Shown here piece by piece: positions 32,760-39,392 of a stretch of 39,392 nucleotides of DNA. The position numbers were made by a program, and so were the translations under genes. Numbering within the stretch: the first letter of the stretch is position 1; each line of letters begins with the position of its first letter. The stretch is from positions 1 to 39,392 of IMG/VR virus record IMGVR_UViG_3300047548_001851; one strand, given 5' to 3'. This DNA comes from a virus. The notes beneath the pieces are model-generated. The model was not told the origin of the DNA. It saw nothing but the letters and a program-made list of their open reading frames with translations, and did not search any database.

Positions 32760-34160
32760 GTGAGTAAAAAGGCTTTCAATTTTGTTCGATCAATTCAATC
32801 CGAGCGCTGGATGATAACCAGAGCTGCGGCGAATTCTCATTTGCCTTTAGTTCACGCAATCTTAACTGGCAACTACAAGTCCTATCATGATGACAGTGAA
32901 GACAGAGAGAGAGAAGAAGTAGAAGATGAAAACACTGTGCGTTACGCAGTTCATTCATCCGCTGGTTATGAACTGCATTCTGAAAAAAAGCTTTCAAAAA
33001 TATCCGCATATAATAACGAACCTGTAATAGCTATTATTCCTTATAAGGCCGCCGTACAGAAGTATGGTGGCTGGTGTGCAATGGGTACTGAAGAGCTCGC
33101 GGAGCGCATTAAGGTGGAAGCGGATAATCCGAGAGTGAGTGCAATTATCTTAGATATGGATTCTCCCGGTGGCGCTGCTGATGCAGTCGCACATCCGTCA
33201 GCGGCGATCAATTACGCAAAAGAGCGTAAACCTGTTGTTGGATATGCTGGTAATGGAATGACTGCGAGTGCAGCATACTGGATTATATCTCATTCCCATG
33301 AGATTTATGCAACTTATGAGACTGACGAAATTGGATCCATTGGAACGTATATCACTCTGGTGAATTATGAGCAGTTTCTGTCCAACTATTACAACGCAGA
33401 TGTTCACCAAGTCTATGCATCTGCTTCAACCGAAAAGAACAAAGGCTATCGCGACGTTACCGCAGAAAAATCTAGTACTGATTGGCTCCTAGAAAAAGAG
33501 CTTGATCCATTCAATGATATTTTCATTAAAACGGTAAGAGAAAATCGTCCAAGCATCAATGAAGATGTTTTTAAAGGTCGCCTGTACATGGCGAAAGATG
33601 CATTAGAAATGGGCCTTATTGATGGTATGATGTCATTTGAAGAGGTGCTGAATCGTGCTTCTGAATTATCCGAGAATTTCAATTCTAAATCCACAAATAC
33701 GATGTTTGGTAAGAACAAAAAAGTGAATGCACTCATCAGTGCATCCGAGAGAACACCTGAGATGTTCACCGAAGCAAATGAAGAGTTGGCGTCAGTCAAT
33801 TTGGAGATTGTTTCTTCTGAAGAAATCAATGCGCTTCGCAGCAATCAGGTTGACAAAGAGAAAGAGTCCGCCCACAATACTTTCGTTACATCAATCGCCA
33901 CTGCGCTTGGTTTGAAAACCAATGATGCAGGGCAAATAACCAATGAGGCAGGTGAAGCTGTAGATGTATCTGCACTCATTACTGATCTCAATTCTCAAGT
34001 GAATGCATTGACCACAGAGAATGCTGATTTGAAGAAAAAGGCACAGCCTATCACAACCTCAATCACTGGTGCTGCATCAGAAGGTCCAACTGAATCAGAA
34101 GATGCTCCGGAGGTTGCTGCTATGTACGCAGGTATTGAAGAGAAACTCAACAATTATTAA
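32760..34160 (+). CDS. S49-type head maturation protease with scaffold-like tail
   Basis: 466 residues from a GTG start preceded by AGAAG. SppA-like features are clear: SAIILDMDSPGGAADA near 130, GMTASAAYWI with Ser170 as nucleophile, then DEIGSIGTYITLV and a Lys-rich segment for the general base. Residues beyond about 315 are a helical, Glu-rich region resembling a scaffold. The protease-scaffold fusion just before the capsid gene is the layout of lambda-C type head assembly. An internal ATG at 33702 could give a separate scaffold. Confidence 0.85.
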   Translation: MSKKAFNFVRSIQSERWMITRAAANSHLPLVHAILTGNYKSYHDDSEDREREEVEDENTVRYAVHSSAGYELHSEKKLSKISAYNNEPVIAIIPYKAAVQKYGGWCAMGTEELAERIKVEADNPRVSAIILDMDSPGGAADAVAHPSAAINYAKERKPVVGYAGNGMTASAAYWIISHSHEIYATYETDEIGSIGTYITLVNYEQFLSNYYNADVHQVYASASTEKNKGYRDVTAEKSSTDWLLEKELDPFNDIFIKTVRENRPSINEDVFKGRLYMAKDALEMGLIDGMMSFEEVLNRASELSENFNSKSTNTMFGKNKKVNALISASERTPEMFTEANEELASVNLEIVSSEEINALRSNQVDKEKESAHNTFVTSIATALGLKTNDAGQITNEAGEAVDVSALITDLNSQVNALTTENADLKKKAQPITTSITGAASEGPTESEDAPEVAAMYAGIEEKLNNY

Positions 34161-34171
34161 AATAAACAGAA

Positions 34172-35128
34172 ATGGCAGCGATTACTATTGCCGCTTTACT
34201 CTCTGAGTACGGCGCATTTTACCAAAAGGGCTCTCAGAATGAGCGCAATCTTTTGGCTAAGCTCTACAAGGATGCTGAGTTCGATACGCTATTCACATAC
34301 ACGCCAACTACGGATACTATCATCCGTAACGTGAAGGTGACAAGCAATCCTGTGCTCCAAGCATTCCAAAAGCAATTCACACCTGCGGGTGGCATTGGCT
34401 TCCTTCCTCAACCAATTGATTTGTTCCAAATCAAAGCGGATGATGATCTTTATCCAGACGAAGTTGAAAAATCCTATATCGGATTTTTGGCTGGTTCAGG
34501 TCTTGACCGTAAGGAGTGGCCAATCGTTCGTTGGTGGATTGAAAATGTTTTCATGAAGCAATTCATTGAAGACATTGACAACAATGCTTTCAGCGCAGTT
34601 TTGGTCACCCCTACCGCTGGTACTGCTGGTACTCCAGCAGGATCTATGAATGGTTTCAAAAAAATCATTCAAGACTTAGTTGCTGGTGGTCACACAACTC
34701 CAATTGCAACTGGTGCTTTATCTACAACAGCTACAACTTTTGTAGATCAAATTGAAGCTTTTGTCGCTGCGATTCCTGCGCATCTTCGTAAACGTCTTCC
34801 AATGACCATTGCAATGAGCGATGTGCTTGAGACTCGCTACCGCAATGGTATGAGAGCAAAGTACAACAGTCAGTACATGCAAACTGAGCAGTTGTTGACT
34901 CACATTGACTATCCGAACATCAAGATCAAAGGCTTCAATGCAATGGCTGGTAGCAATAAGATTTTTGCTTCTACTCCAGCGAATATGATCCTTGGTGTTA
35001 AGCGTCCAAGCACCATGGTGCAGTTGGACAGCGACGTTCGATTGATCAAAGCAGCTCACGATCACTGGAGAGGTTATGGTGTGGCAGATCCACGTTACTT
35101 CTGGACCAACGATTTGGAGAACACATAA
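34172..35128 (+). CDS. Major capsid protein (HK97-like)
   Basis: 318 residues directly after the protease gene. Beta-rich with a helix-and-loop body, an opening AALLSEYGAFYQKGSQN, no signal peptide and few Cys. Position after the protease-scaffold gene and size match HK97-fold capsid subunits. No cleavage site can be located from sequence. It should be among the most abundant virion proteins. Confidence 0.8.
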   Translation: MAAITIAALLSEYGAFYQKGSQNERNLLAKLYKDAEFDTLFTYTPTTDTIIRNVKVTSNPVLQAFQKQFTPAGGIGFLPQPIDLFQIKADDDLYPDEVEKSYIGFLAGSGLDRKEWPIVRWWIENVFMKQFIEDIDNNAFSAVLVTPTAGTAGTPAGSMNGFKKIIQDLVAGGHTTPIATGALSTTATTFVDQIEAFVAAIPAHLRKRLPMTIAMSDVLETRYRNGMRAKYNSQYMQTEQLLTHIDYPNIKIKGFNAMAGSNKIFASTPANMILGVKRPSTMVQLDSDVRLIKAAHDHWRGYGVADPRYFWTNDLENT

Positions 35129-35202
35129 GAACATAGGGTGGAGCTCGGGCTGATCTTCTTTGGAAGTGACGCCCGATAACTCTTTCCATTATACGCACGA
35201 AA

Positions 35203-35634
35203 ATGAATAAAGCAGAACTTATCGAAGCAATCAAGGCCAAAGGCTTTGTTGCTATTGTGGTAAATGAGGACGCAAAGAACGCGGAACTCGAGGCTCTACT
35301 CGATGCCTTAGAAGCAAGCAGTCATGTTGACGAACTTACTTCTAAAGTTGTAGATCTTGAAGCAACTATCACTAAAAAAGAAGAAGAGGCCGCCGAATTG
35401 GTTAAGAGCCTTGAAGAATTGAATGCGCAGCTTGCTGAATCAGAAAAAACTCCAGTCTCATCCAAAGATGTGATTGCGATTTTTGAGAAGAAGAAGTATG
35501 TGGTTCAATCAGGAGCCGTGATTCTCATCGAAGGCGAAGCAAAGAACTTCACTAAAGAAGAGATTGCTCAAAGCAAAGAAGCTATCGCTATTTTGCTTAA
35601 AACGGAATCATCAATTTTAAAACCTGTCGAATAA
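35203..35634 (+). CDS. Small head protein with HeH-like N-terminus
   Basis: 143 residues. Residues 1-38 (MNKAELIEAIKAKGF with AELEALLDALE) resemble a HeH/LEM-type helix-extension-helix module. A coiled coil (about 45-85) follows, then a beta-type C-terminal part. It lies between the capsid and tail-tube-like genes. Perhaps a head-tail connector or capsid accessory. Confidence 0.5.
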   Translation: MNKAELIEAIKAKGFVAIVVNEDAKNAELEALLDALEASSHVDELTSKVVDLEATITKKEEEAAELVKSLEELNAQLAESEKTPVSSKDVIAIFEKKKYVVQSGAVILIEGEAKNFTKEEIAQSKEAIAILLKTESSILKPVE

Positions 35635-35635
35635 C

Positions 35636-36166
35636 ATGGACTTGAACATTGCAATCCGTTCCAAAAAGAAGCCAGGGCTTACTCAGGTGCTTTATGCGAC
35701 TGAGGAAATCTTGACTACAATTGCTGAACCAACAGCAACACCAACCACGCAAGCGCAAAAGGTAACCATCTCTGGAGATCACGTTTTTGTAACTGGTGAA
35801 GGATTTAGAAAAATGTTTGTGAATCTAGACAAGAGTAATTTTAATCTTGAAGGTTCAGGAGATCGTTTTTCTAAAACCAATAAAGCCATGCTTAAGTGCT
35901 TTATTCCAGGTGATCAAAAGGAAGTTGCTGCCATGATCAAAGATGATCCAAGCTTCTTAATTCTCATGCAGCAAAATCCATGTCAATCGGGATCTTATTG
36001 GCAACTTGGCACCAAGTGTGACCTTGCTACCATTGATGCTGCATCGACAAAATGGACTTCTGGTACCATTGACGGTTCTACTGTCATGGGATGGGAATTC
36101 GACTTGATGTGCTATCAAGACACCGTCTATTACTACGAAGGTGAAGTGACATTGCCAACTCCGTAA
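35636..36166 (+). CDS. Probable major tail (tube) protein
   Basis: 176 residues, starting 1 base after the previous stop. Beta-rich with short loops, ISGDHVFVTGEGFRKM, DQKEVAAMIK and a C-terminal WEFDLMCYQD. The size and position after the capsid gene fit a siphophage tail tube. No sheath, gpW or gp25-like genes were found, supporting a non-contractile tail. Confidence 0.55.
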   Translation: MDLNIAIRSKKKPGLTQVLYATEEILTTIAEPTATPTTQAQKVTISGDHVFVTGEGFRKMFVNLDKSNFNLEGSGDRFSKTNKAMLKCFIPGDQKEVAAMIKDDPSFLILMQQNPCQSGSYWQLGTKCDLATIDAASTKWTSGTIDGSTVMGWEFDLMCYQDTVYYYEGEVTLPTP

Positions 36167-36177
36167 TCCCTATAACA

Positions 36178-36405
36178 ATGGCAAAAAAATCATTCGAGAA
36201 CCAAGTAGAAACAACAAAGCCAGTGGCGCCTGCTGGTTTTGTTGAATCCGATCTGATTCCATCAGGTTGGAAGCAAGTGAAGCGTCTTCCAGATAATTTC
36301 CTGTATCGCGGCGATAAGTACAAGCTAAGCGAAATCACGAAAAAGCAATTGGAACGCATTCTGAGCTACAGAAAGAATCCTTGGTTTGTAAGACAGACGA
36401 ACTAA
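36178..36405 (+). CDS. Small structural-region protein, unknown
   Basis: 75 residues, very basic, with a disordered start (MAKKSFENQVETTKP) and a helical end (LSEITKKQLERILSYRKNPW). It is the last gene before a strong terminator. Could be a head-tail completion or DNA-contacting protein. No family recognised. Confidence 0.5.
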   Translation: MAKKSFENQVETTKPVAPAGFVESDLIPSGWKQVKRLPDNFLYRGDKYKLSEITKKQLERILSYRKNPWFVRQTN

Positions 36406-36423
36406 AGTACACCTACATTTTTA

Positions 36424-36457
36424 ACAAGGGCAAATGGAAACGTTTGCCCTTGTTTTT
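36424..36457 (+). terminator. Strong intrinsic terminator with GAAA tetraloop
   Basis: ACAAGGGCAAATG (36424-36436) pairs with CGTTTGCCCTTGT (36441-36453) around a GAAA loop, 13 bp with one T-G wobble, then TTTT. It lies between the capsid unit and the terminase genes, with no late-type promoter after it. Confidence 0.8.
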
Positions 36458-36462
36458 ACCCT

Positions 36463-37137
36463 ATGATATCACAAGCAGACATCTTACAATGGAAACGTAC
36501 CGGTGAAGATTACGACACTGGTATTCGCATATTAGAGCATGCTATTTCTCAAGGCTTCAAATGCGCTCTATTTCCAGTCATCGCTCGAGCGAAATCCTCA
36601 TTCTCTGAAAAGCTTCTAATACAAGAAATTGACAAGGCGTTTTCCACTATAATACCAGCAACTCTTGTAATATCAAATGCGGCAAAGAAAGTAGGAGCAA
36701 TTGATGTAAGTAATTTCCCAATTGACCTTCAGGAACTCTATCGAAAAACGATAGAGAACTTGAAAGAAATGGATGCATTGAAAGGCTCACTGGTTGAATT
36801 GTTCTATGATGAAAATGGAAATCCAAAACGCTTTGCTGATGAACGAAGAGCTCATCATGTAGCAACACAGATTCACCGTCTTTGGATGAAGAATCAAGAG
36901 AATTGGGCGCGGCTAGACTATTATAGAGATGAGGGTAAATATCTTCCAGGTACCGAGCCCAAAGAATTGTCTGTGGAGCGGTTGATTTACTTACTGCAGC
37001 ATGTGGTTAAGATGACAGACTATTTATCCAAAGCGCGCCGTAAAATCAAAAAAGGCGAAAAAGTCAATATCAAAACATATAAAGAATACGAGGAGATGGA
37101 GCACGAAATCAAGACGATTATCAATGGGAAAGTTTGA
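36463..37137 (+). CDS. Unknown protein before the terminase genes
   Basis: 224 residues, helical, rich in Lys and Glu at the C-terminus (SKARRKIKKGEKVNIKT). No signal or membrane segment. ATG 6 bases after the terminator; it overlaps the small terminase gene by 14 bases. It may act in packaging or DNA maturation. No family recognised. Confidence 0.5.
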   Translation: MISQADILQWKRTGEDYDTGIRILEHAISQGFKCALFPVIARAKSSFSEKLLIQEIDKAFSTIIPATLVISNAAKKVGAIDVSNFPIDLQELYRKTIENLKEMDALKGSLVELFYDENGNPKRFADERRAHHVATQIHRLWMKNQENWARLDYYRDEGKYLPGTEPKELSVERLIYLLQHVVKMTDYLSKARRKIKKGEKVNIKTYKEYEEMEHEIKTIINGKV

Positions 37138-37705
37138 TCCTACAACTAAGGTTGGCGCGGCCATCAAGATGATTACAGATGGCACGCCAGAGCTGCTCAC
37201 TGATGAGCAAAGGCAATTCATCACCAATTTGAATATTGTTGATGATATTCTTCGTTTGTATGGCCCAGGTAAAAAAGCCAAAGCGCTAATACAGGAGAAA
37301 CTTGATTGTGCGCCATCAACTGCTCAACGTTGGATTGTCGATGCACAAACGTTTTTAGGCTCTACAGCCATGTTTGAAAAGAACTACTGGAAAACTTTTG
37401 CCGTTGATACTCTGGTGCGAGTAATCAGCGCAGCGCGCGAAAGCTTCTTTATTGAGAAGAATGGCGAAACTACTTTTAAAGCGGACGGTAAAGAACTCAG
37501 AGCTCTTGCTGCACTAATGAAAGAATTACGCGAAACAATCGGCTACGATAAAGATGATGTTGAATTGGAGGAAGTAAAAATGCCAGATGTTTTAATTCTC
37601 AACACGGATATTTCTACACTCGGCCTTAAGCCAACGGGCCTTACGCGTGATCAGATTATTGATAAATTCTACAAAGAAACAACTGAATCCGATGGAGAAG
37701 ATTGA
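37124..37705 (+). CDS. Small terminase subunit-like protein
   Basis: 193 residues. Residues 20-80 hold a helical HTH-like part (DDILRLYGPGKKAKALIQEK followed by APSTAQRWIVDA) that would recognise the packaging site. The C-terminal part is helical with acidic ends. It precedes and overlaps the large terminase gene (ATG at 37692). Together they cut and load DNA into the prohead. The assignment rests mainly on position and HTH. Confidence 0.65.
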   Translation: MGKFDPTTKVGAAIKMITDGTPELLTDEQRQFITNLNIVDDILRLYGPGKKAKALIQEKLDCAPSTAQRWIVDAQTFLGSTAMFEKNYWKTFAVDTLVRVISAARESFFIEKNGETTFKADGKELRALAALMKELRETIGYDKDDVELEEVKMPDVLILNTDISTLGLKPTGLTRDQIIDKFYKETTESDGED

Positions 37706-39359
37706 GCAGCCCCTATATCTCAATCCTGTTCAGATGCGCAGCTACCTGGCGTATGCCAATCATGAAATACTTATTGCAGGGCGCGGAATGGGCAAATCTG
37801 AGGGCATTATTGCCCCTAGAATCATTCGTTGGGCTATGGATATGCCTCAAGCATTAATTATTGGCGAGGCGGCCACATATCAGCAGCATTTTAACAGAAC
37901 ATTGCCCGGAATATTCGCAGGTATGGAGCGTTTCGGATGGAAACGCGATCGCGATTACTGGCTCGGGCATTATGCCCCTGAGCGCCTGAAAATCCCCAAG
38001 CCATTATTCAAACCCATTCGTCCAGAATATATGATTCATCTGCGCACCGGTGCCGCGATAGTCTTGGTTAGTCATGATCGACCTGGTTCAGCCAATGGAT
38101 TGTCTGGTGCTGCTGTATTTGGCGATGAGGCGAAATATTTGAAGCAGGAAAAGCACAAGGATGAAGTAATGCCTGCGATTCGTGGTAATGCACACTTATT
38201 TGGCAATGCTCCATGTTATGGAGGTCTTTTGCTCACCAGTGATATGCCTGTGGCATCATCTGCACAATGGTTACTTGATTATGGGGATGAGAATAAAAAC
38301 GAAGAGCTCATTACTTCAATTATTGAACTACAAGTCTATATTAATGGAAAATACAATGAGCTTCTGAAAGCAGTTGCTGGCACTCAAAACCATAAGTATC
38401 TCAAGGATGAGATAAGTAAATACACAAAGATTATCAATACAATGAGGCTAGGTAATCCAGATAATAACATACCTCCTTCATTTTACTTTCATGAGGCTTC
38501 ATCACTGGAGAATATTGAACTGCTTCGACCATCCTACTTCGCTAGGATGAAGAAGGATTTATCTCCTCTTGAATATAATACCAGCATCTTGAACAAAAGG
38601 GTAAAGCAAGTAAAGGATGGCTTCTATCCACACCTTAGTGATGAGCGTCATGGGTACGATATGTTTGACAATGCCTACCTAGAATTGGTTGGATGGGATA
38701 TGAACAAGCATGTGGATATGGACTGCAGACAGGATCTAGATCTAGATAAGGATGCACCACTAGATATATCAATAGACTATGGAGGTAACTTCAATTGTAT
38801 GGTAGTCGGCCAGCGCCACATATTCGAATATCGATTCCTCAACTCCCTACATTGTGAAGCGCCTAAGAAGTTGAGAGATCTAGTGCTGATGTTCAAGAAG
38901 TACTATGCCTCACATCGAGACAAGACAGTTCGATTCTATTATGATCACACAGCCAAACAGAACAATGCAAGCAATGACTACCTATACTTCACCGAGGTGA
39001 TTGAGGTATTGCAGTCTATGGAGCATGGAAGATGGACTGTCATAGACAATTACATTGGTGCAACGCCATCACCTCACAAACGCTATGAGATATGGAATCG
39101 GATTCTCTCAAGCAATCAATCTTTCAAGTTCAAGTACAATCGTATTCATTGTGAAGATTGGTCAATTAGCTGCATGCTCGCACCGATCAAGGTTGGAAGC
39201 AAAGGATATGAGAAAGATAAGTCAAGTGAACGCGACAAGAAGCTCATAGGTAAACGCCAACGAGCAACACACTACAGCGACGCAGGTGATACCCTTGCTG
39301 TTGCTGCAATCTATCCTATTATCGACACAGACATCGCTTCAAACACAGGAATTCGCTAA
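37692..39359 (+). CDS. Terminase large subunit
   Basis: 555 residues from the ATG at 37692, which overlaps the small subunit gene by 14 bases. ILIAGRGMGKS (about residues 25-35) is Walker A, AAVFGDEAKYL with Asp145-Glu146 is Walker B, so this is the packaging ATPase. The nuclease part has LDISIDYGGNFNC, FYYDHTAKQ and HYSDAGDTLAVAA, the three acidic motifs of the RNase H-like fold. It converts concatemers or circles to genome lengths and pumps DNA through the portal. It is the last gene of the window and probably continues on the circular map to the gene at 56. Confidence 0.92.
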   Translation: MEKIEQPLYLNPVQMRSYLAYANHEILIAGRGMGKSEGIIAPRIIRWAMDMPQALIIGEAATYQQHFNRTLPGIFAGMERFGWKRDRDYWLGHYAPERLKIPKPLFKPIRPEYMIHLRTGAAIVLVSHDRPGSANGLSGAAVFGDEAKYLKQEKHKDEVMPAIRGNAHLFGNAPCYGGLLLTSDMPVASSAQWLLDYGDENKNEELITSIIELQVYINGKYNELLKAVAGTQNHKYLKDEISKYTKIINTMRLGNPDNNIPPSFYFHEASSLENIELLRPSYFARMKKDLSPLEYNTSILNKRVKQVKDGFYPHLSDERHGYDMFDNAYLELVGWDMNKHVDMDCRQDLDLDKDAPLDISIDYGGNFNCMVVGQRHIFEYRFLNSLHCEAPKKLRDLVLMFKKYYASHRDKTVRFYYDHTAKQNNASNDYLYFTEVIEVLQSMEHGRWTVIDNYIGATPSPHKRYEIWNRILSSNQSFKFKYNRIHCEDWSISCMLAPIKVGSKGYEKDKSSERDKKLIGKRQRATHYSDAGDTLAVAAIYPIIDTDIASNTGIR

Positions 39360-39392
39360 TTCATATATCGTTGATTTTCAACTGTCCTAGCG

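Noticed and set aside
1-39392. Mu-like transposable phage
   Set aside because: No transposase A/B or Mor-like genes; a tyrosine integrase with attP-like repeats is present instead.
1-39392. tRNA genes or CRISPR array
   Set aside because: No cloverleaf-like stretch or regularly spaced repeat-spacer pattern was seen in any gap; the iteron runs are too short and contiguous to be CRISPR.

Overview
The window looks like one complete genome of a temperate, siphovirus-like tailed phage of a Bacteroidota host, opened at an arbitrary point. Three things suggest the host: the promoter-like boxes end in AAnnTTTG or TAnnTTTG (the Bacteroidota -7 type), several proteins have the look of Bacteroidota phage families, and there is little use of strong Shine-Dalgarno sites. 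The last gene (large terminase, ends 39359) would run directly into the first ones (small head protein, portal-like protein). The late genes therefore form one block of about 23 kb, 29860 to the end and then 1 to 13361, if the molecule is circular or circularly permuted. No tRNA, rRNA or CRISPR array was seen.

Layout. 56-4651: portal-like protein, a head/neck-type protein, two holin-like membrane proteins, an M15 peptidase endolysin, and a protein just before the tape measure. 4778-12428: tape measure and tail-tip genes. 12513-13361: a single lipoprotein gene with its own late-type promoter and terminator. 13449-14228: DNA adenine methylase. 14230-14760: a repeat cluster, small or decayed ORFs and three terminators. 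14756-16139 (minus): ribbon-helix-helix protein and tyrosine integrase, followed by a probable attP. 16451-18031: a 3-TM protein, then on the minus strand a membrane-anchored winged-helix protein in a 4-base overlap with a CI-like repressor gene. 18031-18189: operator region. 18189-28397: one long plus-strand early operon of mostly small unknown genes, with a primase-helicase, HAD-like phosphatase, ASCH-like protein, HNH protein and DUF1643 protein. Its last two genes sit among integron-cassette-like elements. 28491-29468 (minus): a small lipoprotein and a membrane/coiled-coil protein. 29469-29859: an iteron-like region. 29860-39359: baseplate/fibre proteins, S49 head protease with scaffold-like tail, major capsid, probable tail tube, and small and large terminase.

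Main new observation. Five intergenic sites, each upstream of a late gene, carry GTCCTTTC (one as GTCCTTCG) followed by AAnnTTTG. The second box starts exactly 27 bases after the first in all five. This fits Bacteroidota -33/-7 promoter geometry with a different -33 box, and looks like a phage-specific late promoter. In three of the five the ATG begins 5 bases after the last G of the second box, which would give leaderless mRNAs. Other points of interest are the attC-like elements around the DUF1643 gene, a two-orientation iteron cluster around an AT-rich core, a second repeat cluster (AGTTYGCA), attP-like arm repeats, paired operators, and a primase whose zinc finger has lost three of its four ligands.
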